A DNA stretch of 64,000 bases, from NCBI GenBank assembly GCA_948146395.1, contig OX411544.1, forward strand, positions 96,149,232-96,213,231, read 5' to 3'. The DNA comes from Fragum whitleyi. Taxonomy: Eukaryota > Mollusca > Bivalvia > Cardiida > Cardiidae. Under the pieces are notes generated by a model, which was not told where the DNA came from, made no database searches, and worked only from the letters and a program-made list of their open reading frames with translations. Both the position numbers and the translations under genes were made by a program. This document shows, in pieces, positions 42,713-54,109 of this stretch (its first letter is position 1; every line of letters begins with the position of its first letter).

Positions 42713-43091
42713 TAACCTTCGCGCTGCGTGTCCGATCTGTGTGTAATAATTATTTACCGATTGATTTTTTACTTTTAGAACCACGTTTTTTAATTTAGTA
42801 ATAGTAATACTCGTTATTTTCTGTAGATGAGCGGAACTCTTTTACAGCCACCAATTAACTACATTCAAACAATTAGCTTAGTATATTCTTTTGCGTGTGC
42901 AATTAAAGGACAACTGGTTGAAACTTTTCAATCAATAAATGCAAATCGCATTTCAATTAGTGTCGAAATTTTGATTTCTGCTCACGTGCGACAATCAATA
43001 CTGATTTACAAGTTACAAAAGCTATAAGAGCCTACTAGCCACTACGAAATGCCATAAATCTAAAACTACAGTCATTATCAAAACAAGGAAA

Positions 43092-43785
43092 ATGAAGGTC
43101 GCTCTATTCGGAGATAGTTACATTTCCAGACTTGGTCGTTTTTGCCATCACACGCTAAAGGTAGATTTAAGCTCAAAGGACGATGACAAGTTATTTGCGT
43201 ATTAGATATAAAGATCGTAGATTTTAGTCTCAAATGCCAACCATATTTTCTTAGATAACATTTATTAAGAAGAACAAAGTATTTTTTTAGAGTCAATAAC
43301 TCGCATTTCTTACTAGTAGTTTCATTTTATTTCAGACTCCAGCCGAAGTGCGTTTTTTCGGGAAGGGCGGTATGACTGTTGCCGATTACGACCAAGACCT
43401 CTTCAACCAAATGAAAGAATACAAGCCTGACTACGTCATCATCAACCTGGGTGGAAACGACATAAGTAGCTGCTCATCGCCCAAGAAGATCGCCGACGAC
43501 ATTGAAATGCTAGTACAATGCTTAACAGACTGTGGTTTGATTGTTTACTTTTGTGAAATTCAGGAAAGGGGGTCATTTCCAAAAGACGTCAATCTTACAA
43601 AGCGCGCTTTTAATTCACAAAGACACAAAATAAATCGACTAATAATGTATAAAAAAATTAATTTGATGAAATTTAGAATGAGATTTCCTAGAGACTACGA
43701 TAATGATGCTATACATTTCAGTAACCCCGAAGGCCAAGAGAGATTTTTTTATCTAGTCAGAAAACTGATCATGTCATTGAAGTGA
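43092..43785 (+). CDS. SGNH/GDSL-type hydrolase carried by the MULE
   Basis: Exons 43092-43160 and 43336-43785 (donor AAG|GTAGAT, acceptor TATTTCAG, phase zero) give 172 residues. SGNH marks are all present: block I FGDSY with Ser9, Gly residues in FFGKGGM (31-36), block III NLGGND (60-65) with Asn64, and block V DNDAIHF with Asp147 and His150. The N-terminus MKVALFGDSYISRLG is cytosolic in type, with no signal peptide. SGNH enzymes are esterases or lipases acting on varied esters; the substrate here is unknown. Related small SGNH domains are known in some Ngaro/DIRS retroelements, so transposon cargo is plausible. AATAAA at 43962-43967 follows. The exon 1 start is the first ATG with the GDS block in frame. 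Confidence 0.85.
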
Positions 43786-43961
43786 GTTTATAAGACAATC
43801 TGCTTCGGATAAGCATGCTTTCTTATTAACTTAATTCCATGACTGACTATCATCGTTTAATTGCATATCGTCGACCTGGCAACTAAAATATTGTGTGTCG
43901 AGCTTAAAGCTAGAAACACGACATATTCGTCGCCAAACGATTAACAAAACATTTTCGAAAA

Positions 43962-43967
43962 AATAAA
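43962..43967 (+). promoter_or_regulatory. Polyadenylation signal after SGNH gene
   Basis: AATAAA, about 177 bases after the TGA stop at 43783-43785, in the gap before the transposase gene. Confidence 0.5.
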
Positions 43968-44318
43968 ATCACGAAGACGTTATACTGATTAGCTGTCTTG
44001 ATAAATAGATTTATTTGATTGGTTGTTTGCTTGATTGGTCTAATTTTTCTTTAGTTATTGAAAAAACAGGTGTTTATTATAATTGCTGCGGCATCATTAA
44101 TATTAAAGATTAATTATGTCTTTCTTTCATTGAGTGCATGCCGTAATTGAATGTTTGTTTCATTGTTCGTGTTTAATTGCTTTAAGTAAAACCGATTATG
44201 TAGCGTATGAAAAGACGATTAAAGTCGGAATAATTTTAATTATTGTATCTCAGTTTTATGAGTAAATATTATGATTCATATAAAAAGATGGCTCTCCTTG
44301 TTTTTTCTGTCGCTCACT

Positions 44319-44527
44319 ATGGCGCTTTATCCTTGTCCAGTTTGCAGGCAAGAATGCCAAAATGGCACTATATATTGCTCAGCCTGTGCAAATTGGGTGC
44401 ATGCAACGTGTACTAATCTAACTGATTTGGACTTACGTGAATGGTCAAAAAAATGTCTTGAATTTGTGTGTGTGAAATGTGCTATCCTACCAAACGAGGA
44501 TTACAATGCAGAAGCTGCCTTGAATCG
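44319..44527 (+). CDS. Transposase exon 1: PHD finger
   Basis: It starts MALYPCPVCRQEC and ends ALNR at donor GTAAGT. The earlier ATG (44271) would add a hydrophobic IKRWLSLFFLSLT segment before the finger; I prefer the later start because the finger is usually at the very N-terminus in transposon proteins. Confidence 0.75.
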
Positions 44528-47500
44528 GTAAGTACGGTTTCATTCTTATTAACCAGGAAATTTGTACTTCTCAATAGATTTGTGCAGCATATCGACGAGT
44601 AAAGGGTCGTAACTACTGTCTTGATAGAGCTTACGTTACAACTCTTGACTCGCTGATTCTATATATATATATGAGGCTGTGCGTGACATTTCCAACAAAT
44701 TGAAACACGTAGGAGTGATAAGCATTGAGCGGTCTGGGCAGTTCCACAGTGCAACAGGAAGATTGACTGTCTGTCGTAAGACAAGTCTAGGCCTGATCTA
44801 TCTACAAAGCGCAAAGCAAAAACTCTGGTCAGACTGTGCAGATGCACAGGCTGGCCAGTGTATTTGCTTGGCGCAAATTTCAATTTGTTGGAAAGGTCGC
44901 GCACAGGCTTATATATATATTGAAAGCACGTGTCGAAACTTTGGTCCTGTAGATTTTTGATTAAGGGAGTGGACCCGTCTTAGTTCCGAAACAATTCGGA
45001 ATTCCTGAACGTTCATGTGTGCTGGTCGAGGCTTCCTTATGGTTATAATCAAAAAACCTCTGTAACCTCGGTAACCACTTGAGGTTTATTACTTTCGAAA
45101 CGTTGCGGTACTATTACGGGTCCACTACCTATAGGTCACTGTTCACCGAGGTTCTCAAATGAAAAGCATAAGGAATCTTTGGTTTACACCGTAAAAGATC
45201 ATTACTTCCTAATCGTTTCGGAACTTTTACGGGTCCGCTGCCTTAAACGATCTTAAACAAATTACTTCTTAAACGTTTCGGAACTATTACAGGTTCATTC
45301 CCTGAAACGATCACAATCTACAGGGCCACAGCTTCAACGACGTACCTTCCAAAAAAAAAATATACATATAAACGAAAGATATATACACTGTTTACATTTC
45401 AGAGATGAAGAGATTATTTGTTGATTTCATTGAGGTATGAAACTAAAAACCTAATCACACAGTACGAATATGCGAAGCGGATTCATTCATGAGTGTGATT
45501 AGATTTTTAGTTTCATACCTCCATGAAATCAAAAAATATTATCTTCATGTCTTATAATAAATAATACAGCTGTGTACTCAAATAATTTTCATTGGAGAAT
45601 AAAACCAACTTTTCATGCACAAAAGTTGACACAACTAAAATTAAATTATATATCCACAAATCTCAAAAGACTCGTTGTCCTATCCCACCTTAAAAGAAAA
45701 TCAACATTGTTTCGTAACGGTTTTTTTTTAGAAAACGCGTTAATTCCAAGACGTTCGCAAACATTTTTTTTTTTTTTTTTTGCTTTTAAAGATAAACGTT
45801 TAAAGGGAAACTATCTAGGTCGTGTTAGCGAATAGATATAATTGCATCAAGGACTGATCACCAATATTACTCGCGAATTAAATGGGTAAAGGGGCATTGT
45901 TATGTCGGGTGTGACATCAAATGTATTGCAAATTTCCAACTAGCAACTAGCAATATTGTATTCCGTGTTTTCTTTGACATTTAGCCATTTGACACCATAT
46001 TGCATTCGTTTATGAAATATTGTGAAATAAGTTTGTCTATCCCAACTTTAAGTGTTCTGATCTGTGAGAAATGCAACTTCTTAAAATTTAACGAGATTAT
46101 TAAGTTATGTTTACAGTATTTGAGCAATTTGTCCCACAGCATGGGACCTTTAAGGTAGTAGATCCGCTGTAAGTTTACAAAGGTCGGAAGTCATTAGAGA
46201 AATTTGTCCCACATAATCCCATCTATATAGATAGGGATACTATGGGACTAATAACTCGAATTATTGAGCTAGGATATATAAAACAACCGCAATATTTCTT
46301 TATTCAATTTTCATAGTGTAGACGAAATGGGATTAGACGAAGTGGGAATAAACCGAGATACTTTTAGGGTAGTGGACCCGTAATGGGCTTGCATTGCTTC
46401 GGAAGTCATAAACCTAAAAGGTCTTCCGAGGTTTCCTTCTTTAAGAAACCTCGGTGAACTTGTGAAAGATTATGAGTTCCGAAATTGTGCTTAACTATTA
46501 CGGGTTCACTACTTTCGATTTATAGAGATATGAGACTTATAAAAATTAGCCTCGGTGAATAAAGGGTATTCTCTTCAATGTGCCTACTGTTTTGTCTTCA
46601 TGAACCAATGTTTCAAATTATTTGTATATACATGTTTTTTTTTTCTTAATGACCCGTCACGCATGAGATTCGATTAGTATTGTTCGAAAATATTTGTGTG
46701 GTCAATTGGATGCGTATTAACAAGAATAATTATTACAAGAAAAGAAAATCGCGATTGACAAGATCTTTGATTTTTGAATGATTTTGGAATGATAATTCAT
46801 CATGAACAAAATAAGCGACATTAAAATGATTTTGATGGTTATGAGTGTCAATTTCACCATTTTCTTAAATATTTACGGAATTGAGCCAGATTTTCTATCC
46901 TAGTCACCCTTTGCAATTCGCTCAGTTTGATCAGGATCGACAATCAAAGCTTGTTCCAAAGTCTCCCTTACTGCCTGACGGGTCGCATAGTAAAACTTAT
47001 CTTCATTCTGAATTTTTCAGACTGAAGAAAAACTTGCGCAATGAAAAAGTTCTGCTGAACATAGCCAACTCTGAAGAAAAGCTACTAAAACTGTACCAAG
47101 TTACTATACCAAAGAGAGAAATAACAAATATTGTCAGAGATTCAACTTCAGCTAGAATATTGAATGTATTTCATCCACCTATGTTGAAAATCTACCAGCC
47201 ACATGAAACATTTGGAGATGGTAATTGTTTGTTCAGGGCTGTTTCTCTAGCCGTATCGGCGACACAGGATAATCATGTTCTGCTAAGATTGTACACGGCT
47301 CTTGAACTTATTCAAAATAAGGTGACCTATGATACACGGCAAAAACACAATGACTTTATTCGCGATATAAGGATTGTCACCAGTGATTACGACAAATTAT
47401 TACATGATACACTGACTCTAGGGAATTACTGTGAAATGGCTCATATCTATGCATTGAGTGCAGCTCTCAATTCGCCTATAAGTTCGTATTACCCACCGCA

Positions 47501-49730
47501 AGTTGAGTCGGAATTTACTTCCGAGGCTTTTACTAGAAAAGTTTTAGGTAGAAACGTTAGAGAAAATGCCATGCATATGCCTATAAAAATAATGTGGAGT
47601 TCGACATCTTGTCCTACAAATGAACTTAAATTTGAACCAAATCACTTCGTTCCCCTAATTAAAAACAACATTTCTAATGAAACCATAATAGAAATTGAAA
47701 ATGAGCAGTCATTTCATGATGACTTTAATAATGATGATAGAAATAACGGAACTCAAAATGATCCCCAAGAAGTCAACAATGCACCACAGTGTGATGAAGA
47801 GGAAGAGTCTTCCATTCCAGAGTCTTCATCAAAAACGGATGAAAGCCGTTTTGACGAAGACTCTGGAATGAAAGAATCAGACCACTGTAGTGGGAATTTG
47901 ACGACGTCATTTCTTTCAAGTACCGAGACGATAACACTTCTTCTAAATACTAAAGAAGGTCTGAAAAGGATTCCTAATGGAAAAAAAGAAAATGTGTATT
48001 TTGTCTTGGACAACTCGGGGAACATAGAAAATAAAAAGAAAAACAAAAAATCATCATTCTCAGACGACTGTGGGGTTTGGGATGCATCAAAGGGTACATC
48101 TCCTAAATTCTACTTTCTTGTGAGAGGTGATGGGGATTACTTGAATATTTTTAATAGGAAAGGAGTGTACTGTGTTGTCAAAACTATTTCAAAAAAACGA
48201 GAGTATGTACCCTTGGACCCACAACCTAGCACAGATAAAGTTGTGGTAGTCCAAAAGTACTACACTATCCTTAAAGCAGACCCCAATTACAAAAGAAGAG
48301 TATCATGGCTAGGTGATGGTGGCCTGAAAAGTTCTTTCGCTCTAGTTGAGTATGTCGGAACTTTTCCAGGCCTATCATCTCATGCTAATTCAAACAAATC
48401 GAGTGAGTATATACGTACACCTGACTATGTTCTCGACGAAGCGCGACAGTTATGTAAAGAAATGAAGCCTCATCAGGTGTATCAGAATCTGCAATCAAAA
48501 TATGACGAAGTGACTAGACCGACAAGTATAAGTCAAATACGGGACCTGCAAAAATATGCTGAAAAAACAAAAAAGACGGACAATCACATGCCCAGGAAAA
48601 ATGTTGCTGACAATTTCAACATTCTCGAAAACATGGTTTCCGACAATGACGACTTTGTTCGTTCTGTTATTAGAACAAGTGGGAAAACACCCACTGTAGT
48701 CCTTTACACCGACGAACAATTGTCCGACATGAAAAACTTATGTTGTAGCGGAAAATCAGTACTGGGTGTTGACAAAACATTTAACCTTTGTGACATGCAC
48801 GTCACGGTCACTTGTTACAAACAACATTCAGTTGTACGACCACAGACTGGGAAATGTCCCATATTTATAGGGCCATTATTCATTCACGATAACAGTGACT
48901 TTGAGACGTACAGTACATTCTTTCATCATATCAAAATGAAAATGGTCTCTAAAAATGTACCTACAGACAGACTTGTGATCGGGTCAGATGATGAAAAGTC
49001 TCTGGTCAAAGCAGCTCAGTCCGTGTTTCATGAAAGTAGTCACGTACTCTGCACCCGTCATTTGAGACAAAATGCAAAACAAAAACTTGTAGACGACGCA
49101 GTTTCTTTGCATGCTAGAAATGAGATTCTGCAGACTATATTCGGAGATGACGGCATATTGGACAGCCACGACGATCTATGCTTTGACCACAAATGTGACT
49201 TACTTGAGACACGCTTGACGGGATTGTCTGTCAAATTTCTAAATTACTTTCAGACAAGACTAAAACCATTGTTAAAGGACATGGTTCACCGCCCGACACA
49301 AATGGACATTGTTGAAGACATGTGGACAAACAATAATTGCGAGTCAATTAACCATGTCTTAAAGCAAACGACAGACTGGAAGACAAAATCCATTGTCGAT
49401 CTTGTGGCTGCAATCAGGTCAATAGTGCTACGACAGTTCTCAGATTTGAGAAGTGCTCTTATCGGCACTGGTGAATACAGACTTGCGGACAGTCACGAAG
49501 GTTTTAAATTGTCTAAGACCGACTGGATATCGATGACCGACGACAGACGAAACAGGCATTATCAGAAGTTTCGGTCACATGTTCCCGAGAAAGACGGACA
49601 AATGACATCAACGGACGGACGAACGACGATTGTTGCTCCAAAAACCCATGGTAAAAAGCCTGGACAAAATAAAAGAAAAGTCAATGCAAGGACGACAACG
49701 ACAACTTCAAAAAAACAGAAAACTATGTGA
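44319..49730 (+). CDS. MULE transposase with N-terminal PHD finger and OTU protease domain
   Basis: Exon 1 44319-44527 (an in-frame ATG at 44271 is possible) joins exon 2 46904-49730. The donor is CG|GTAAGT and the acceptor TTTTCTATCCTAG; phase two plus one base makes Arg70. The product is about 1,011 residues. Residues 6-54 form a C4HC3 PHD finger (CPVC, YCSAC, WVHATC, CVKC). At 173-180 FGDGNCLF is the OTU nucleophile motif (Asp175, Cys178), with the partner His317 in NHFVPL. After an acidic linker and a conserved-looking region (GVWDASKGTSPKFYF...) of unknown role, the MULE catalytic core has Asp693 (GVDKTFNL), Asp765 or 766 (GSDDEKSL), CTRH 786-789 (the CxxH MULE signature) and Glu883 in NNNCESIN. 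The tail is Lys-rich (KKPGQNKRKVN), probably nuclear-targeting. OTU-bearing MULEs are known in plants (Kaonashi type). Confidence 0.87.
44672..44911. repeat. MITE TGAGGCTGTGCGTGACATTT, copy 4
   Basis: TIR partner GGTCGCGCACAGGCTTA; internal GACTGTGCAGATGCACAGGC palindrome; flanked by TATATAT on both sides. Confidence 0.82.
44964..45310. repeat. Two adjacent GTGGACCCGT palindromic MITEs
   Basis: GGGAGTGGACCCGTCTTAG to ACTATTACGGGTCCACTACC (44964-45130) is followed by a diverged second unit with ACCGAGGTTCTCAAATG and ACTTTTACGGGTCCGCTGCC. Confidence 0.75.
45401..45558. repeat. TTAGTTTCATACCTC palindromic MITE
   Basis: Near-perfect hairpin: GAGGTATGAAACTAAAAACC and inverted GATTTTTAGTTTCATACCTC, centre around GAAGCGGATTCATTCATG. 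Confidence 0.85.
46366..46515. repeat. AGGGTAGTGGACCCGTAATG palindromic MITE
   Basis: The partner end is CTATTACGGGTTCACTACTTT; internal GAGGTTTCCTTC and GAAACCTCGGTG pair. Confidence 0.8.
46904..49730 (+). CDS. Transposase exon 2: OTU and DDE core
   Basis: An uninterrupted 941-codon frame after the acceptor, ending TGA at 49728-49730. Catalytic codons: OTU Cys TGT 47226-47228, OTU His CAC 47643-47645, Asp GAC 48771-48773, Asp GAT 48987-48989, Cys/His 49050 and 49059, Glu GAG 49341-49343. Confidence 0.92.
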
Positions 49731-51185
49731 TTCGACCCGACTTTAGTAATATCATGTTCATTTACCGACAACTCTTCATTGGGTGCCCGGTAATTGAGTT
49801 TACTGTGAGGAAATGACATGATGACATACATAAAAATGACACTGACGATTTGACTCTAGGTTTGACAATGACGACTTAGTACGTAAGCAGTCAGTCTGTG
49901 AAGTGTAGTGTGTTCATAAGCCGAGAAACTTCCCGTTGGGTGCCCTGTAATTGACTTTACAGGGGGTAATAGCATACTGCACTTCACAGACGCGTGAGCT
50001 TATTGTAATTGGTGTTTAACTAGTACTCATTACCTGTTGCTCATTCAAGCACACCGAATAACTTATGAATAACTTTTGTGGAACAAATTTTGTATTCAAT
50101 TTATTTCTTCTACATAGACAATAGTTTCGTAATTATGGATGGTTATGGATTAGTATTAAATTATTATTTCAATGTATTTACATGAATTACAGGTTTTCTT
50201 TAATTCTTTATATGTATTCGTGTTAACAAAGGCTTAAAATAATAATAATTCTCTTTATGCTGAATGTATTTGCATAAATAAATGGTTTTGCATTGATTGT
50301 TCTTTATATGTCACAATTTAAATTTTATACATTACTTTTAATACTTTACAAATAAATATACATCTATCTTTTACATTTACATTTACCATAAACACCTTTT
50401 ACAATAGTTAACGTTCTGTGATTTTTACAAATATATTTTAATGTTACTTTTTTTACTACCTTGTATTATAACATTTGTGTAATAAATAAAATCGTTTTAC
50501 TAATTGCGACTCTACTTGTTCAATTAAACATCCGATGGCAGCCCTATTACACTGGTAATCTTAAAATATTGTTTTATCACTAGAGAAAACATTGTGAAAA
50601 ATGAAGTCTTTGCTTTGAAAGTTATTTCTTCTTTCTCCACAATGCTTTCGAAATTTCCGCTTTGTGTGTATATCGTGATTAATCAAACCAAGAATCTTCG
50701 CAAGTTGAATCCACTAAATCAAAATAGGTATCAATTTTAAGAGCCTATTCTTTTTCATAATATAACGTCTTTAACGAGTCGTTAATCCGGTAACTAAGAC
50801 TTAAATGAAACAGGTGTTGATAGGATAATGAGTGTAATCCGGTATTGGGTAATTACATCTCACGATCTTTAATTCAGTAAATTGATATGACAGTACATTT
50901 CCTCGCCTTCCGTTGTTAAATCCCAAAGATATTACGTATTTTTTTTTTATTTTAATGACTTACATTTCTCTTGAAAATTAATGAAAATTTTAAATATTAT
51001 CCGATTTCATCTACTTTGATATTCTTCATTCAATATTAAATCACCTGAACCACATGATTAATTTGGTACAACAAACATAAAACTTTTTTCGCTTAGACAA
51101 TTCAAAATGTATCTTTCATGTCAATTGAATTCATTTACTACAAATTCTGCCTTTCATTTACACATTATTAGACTTTTTAATATTT
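49731..51185. other. MULE right noncoding region
   Basis: AT-rich, with polyadenylation-type AATAAATAAA at about 50481 and isolated inverted TTAATCCGGTAA (50782) and GTAATCCGGTATT (50834) motifs matching the TIR core. No further gene seen. Confidence 0.6.
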
Positions 51186-51252
51186 TGAAAATTAATCCGG
51201 TTTAATTTGGTTAATCCGGTACAAATAATTAATCCGGTATTTCCACGCACCC
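51186..51252. repeat. MULE right terminal inverted repeat
   Basis: Inverse of 41592-41658; three TTAATCCGG cores at matching spacing. Confidence 0.92.
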
Positions 51253-51261
51253 GTGATAACC
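51253..51261. other. Target-site duplication, right
   Basis: GTGATAACC, identical to 41583-41591. Confidence 0.92.
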
Positions 51262-51626
51262 AAGTATCTGGTGGCTATTCTACCCTACATTGAATATTAC
51301 AAAAATGATCCATTTGAGCGCCCCCCCCCCTTTCCAGTAACTTAAACTGTCAGCGAAAACACATGACAATTTGGTATTTCTTGGCTTTAAGATTTGAATC
51401 AACCCGTAAGATAGCATCCTGCTGTAAAATATTGTTGTTATGAAACTAGTTTACTGTGATTTAAATCTCTTAAGGGAGGAAATAAAACTAACCATCTGAA
51501 AGAAAGGTATCAAATATAACATTCCTTCTGTAGGGTAATCTGAATTAGATGAAATAGATCTTGACACCGGTAGGATAAAACGGCCCGTTCCGTTTTTCGT
51601 GTCGAACCCGCACGATTTTACACATT

Positions 51627-51637
51627 CAAGATGGCGG
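51627..51637 (+). promoter_or_regulatory. YY1-type promoter motif upstream of PPP4R3
   Basis: CAAGATGGCGG fits the AAGATGGCGGC core found just after transcription starts of TATA-less housekeeping genes. It lies about 290 bases before the PPP4R3 start codon; an acceptor at 51903-51904 (CTTACAG|GCC) shows that a 5' UTR intron precedes the coding exon. Confidence 0.55.
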
Positions 51638-51851
51638 ACATAAGCGACAATTAAAGAAATTAAAACAACAAAATTGTAGTGTTTTAATCCGCTAATCAAG
51701 TTTAGCAAGGTATCATTAACATATTCTAAGATACTTAATACAAAACTAGCTAAGATTGAAGACTTGTACAAGTCAGAATAACTTAATTTAATTGTGTTGT
51801 GCTCTTGTTTATGTTCGGGGAACGGGACAAAATAAATAATGTCGCGGTTAG

Positions 51852-52088
<237 letters not shown>

Positions 52089-52773
52089 TAACAAGTATTG
52101 CCTTAGTGATTTTTTCTTTAAATTATTGGGTCACTTTTCAAAAAAATGGTAGGCCATACCAGACTTCACGAAATACCCTTAACTTTAGTACAGATTTCTG
52201 TCCTCGGAATGCGATGCTATTTTTGGACTGGTCGCATCCGAGTACAGACACGATTGAAAATTTAACGTGAGAAATTTGCGCGGCGATTTTCTGCGCACTT
52301 CTAACAAACATTTCTCAAAGTTAGTGACATGTTAAAGAAATGCAAACACACCTTGAAAAAGTCTATCCAATTATCTTTCCGACCGTATCACATTTGTAAT
52401 GAATTGATTTGATAGGAAACCCATAATCTGCGATAAAAGATGGGAACCGTTAAAATTTAAAAGCAAATGCCGACATTACTGTAATCTGAGTCATTTAAGG
52501 TTGAAATCTGACCCGAGCAGACGATGTTAAGTTTGTAAGCACCGCACTATGTGGATACTAGTACTTGGAAAAGAATTTTTGCGAGCGATAGAATTAACGT
52601 ATTTCTACTACTTGATTTACCAAGTCTTTTTTAATACCAGTAAGATATATCTAAAGTACGCATTACCGATATGGAGATCACCAAGTCCTGGTGAATGAAA
52701 ATCCAGATTTGATTTACTGATAAGCACATTCCAAATGCATGACGGTTTTGAGATCAGAGGAATTTAAGAACCA

Positions 52774-52992
52774 GGGACCTGTTTTACTAAACATCTTACG
52801 ATAATTTTTTGCGTTAGTCAAAAATGAAAAATTGCTTCTAGGTTAGTAACTAAATATAGAATTCTGCTTTTAAAGATGAATTCAATCAACTATTGCAAGG
52901 CAGAATCTAACAAAGAAGGAAAAAACCGGGTATGATTTTTGACTTTGACTTACGATAATTTTTTCATAAGAAGTTTAGTAAAACGGGCCCCA
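52774..52992. repeat. MITE GGGACCTGTTTTACTAAACA, copy 3
   Basis: Partner end GAAGTTTAGTAAAACGGGCCCC; the TTGCAAGGCAGAATCTAACA interior is as in 22191-22435 (inverted there). Confidence 0.8.
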
Positions 52993-53022
52993 GGGCGTTA
53001 GAACATGACCACTGGCAAAGTG

Positions 53023-53345
53023 CATTCGGAACATCACTCTGCCATTTCCGTAAACTGCATCAGGATGTATATATGGCGGATGGGTATGTAAAACAATGTG
53101 CATTTTGTTATGCAGATACAGTGTAAGAATAAGATTCTAAAGATATTTATAAGGATACGATTGTTTCGCGTCAGTGACTAAAACGAGTAGCGTTGTCGAC
53201 GTCGAATGTTTTCACTAAAAGTTTCGGCCAATCTACGATCAATCTGTTGCAGGTTACGGAAATAGCCGAGTGTCGTTCCGATTGCATCCGAGGTTGATCA
53301 TGGTCGAGCGGTGTTGCAATTGTGGCAAAGTGGTGAACGTATCGG
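53023..53345. mobile_element. TIR element CATTCGGAACATCACTCTGC, copy 2
   Basis: It matches 21439-21917 through CATTTCCGTAAACTGCA, GGCGGATGGGTATGTAA and CGAATGTTTTCACT; the right end has decayed. Confidence 0.65.
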
Positions 53346-53572
53346 ACCTCAGTTGCAAATTGCAATACATGTGTTCAGCGATTACGTTTGAGAAACGAAG
53401 ATATTCACACCATCTGTAGCAATGAATCTCGGATAAACATTTGCCACACTAGTATTGATTAAGTGATGATCAACGCCTCGAACGCGACCATTGGCATTAT
53501 TGTTGCGGACATGCCGTTACATTAAATCAACACTTTACCCTGGTCAGCTTTCCAGCCTCGGTTGCATTAGAG

Positions 53573-54100
53573 CAATATTTCTAAGATGCTAAGATTTTTA
53601 AGATAAAGCGTCCCTAGAACGAGATTTTTAAGCCGCCCAATAAGAATCTTAAGAAATCTAAATGAGGAAACGAAGCTTGCTTGCCACACATTGTCTTAAA
53701 CGAGTAGTCTTTTTATCTTTGAATGATTTCGCTCAAATACTCGAAAATCGGAATTTTTAAGATAAAGCGTTCGTAGAACGAGATTTTTAAGCCGCCCAAT
53801 AAGAATCTTAAGAAATCTAAATGAGGAAACAAAGCTTGCTTGCCACACATTGTCTTAAACGAGTAGTCTTTTTATCTTTGAATGATTTCACTCAAATACT
53901 CGAAAATCGGAATTTTTAAGATAAAGCGTTCGTAGAACGAGATTTTTAAGCCGCCCAATAAGAATCTTAAGAAATCTAAATGAGGAAACGAAGCTTGCTT
54001 GCCGCACATTGTCTTAAACGAGTTGTCTTTGTATCTTTGAATGTTTTCGCTCAAATACTCAAAAATCGGAATTTTCATCTCGCTCTAACGAATGTACCCA
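53573..54100. repeat. 159-bp tandem array derived from the GTGCGTTCGTTAGAG MITE
   Basis: GAGATTTTTAAGCCGCCCAA starts at 53621, 53780 and 53939 (period 159). Each unit contains AATGAGGAAACGAAGCTTGC and AAACGAGTAGTC, and the array closes with ATCTCGCTCTAACGAATG. It is an internal expansion of the palindromic MITE seen at 60719-60975. Confidence 0.85.
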
Positions 54101-54109
54101 AGATCTTAG

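Larger units (their letters stand above)
44528..46903 (+). other. Transposase intron invaded by MITEs
   Basis: A 2.4-kb intron holding at least five unrelated MITEs (next entries) and a poly-T run at 45766-45780. The spliced frame matches exactly across it. Confidence 0.75.
41592..51252. mobile_element. Mutator-like (MULE) DNA transposon, 9,661 bp, with two genes
   Basis: The ends are 67-bp inverted repeats (41592-41658 and 51186-51252), starting CGGTGCATGGAAATACCGGA and (inverted) GGGTGCGTGGAAATACCGGA, with about five mismatches by eye. Both ends abut a perfect 9-bp duplication GTGATAACC (41583-41591 and 51253-51261); 9 bp is the usual MULE duplication length. Inside are a plus-strand SGNH hydrolase gene (43092-43785) and a plus-strand spliced PHD-OTU-transposase gene (about 44319-49730), plus TACCGGATTAA arrays within the left end. 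The transposase intron has taken several MITEs, yet both coding sequences look open, so the copy is recent enough to be intact. Activity cannot be judged from sequence alone. Confidence 0.93.

Noticed and set aside
42827..43027. 66-residue frame before the SGNH gene
   Set aside because: No motif and no splice fit; more likely promoter or 5' leader of the MULE genes.
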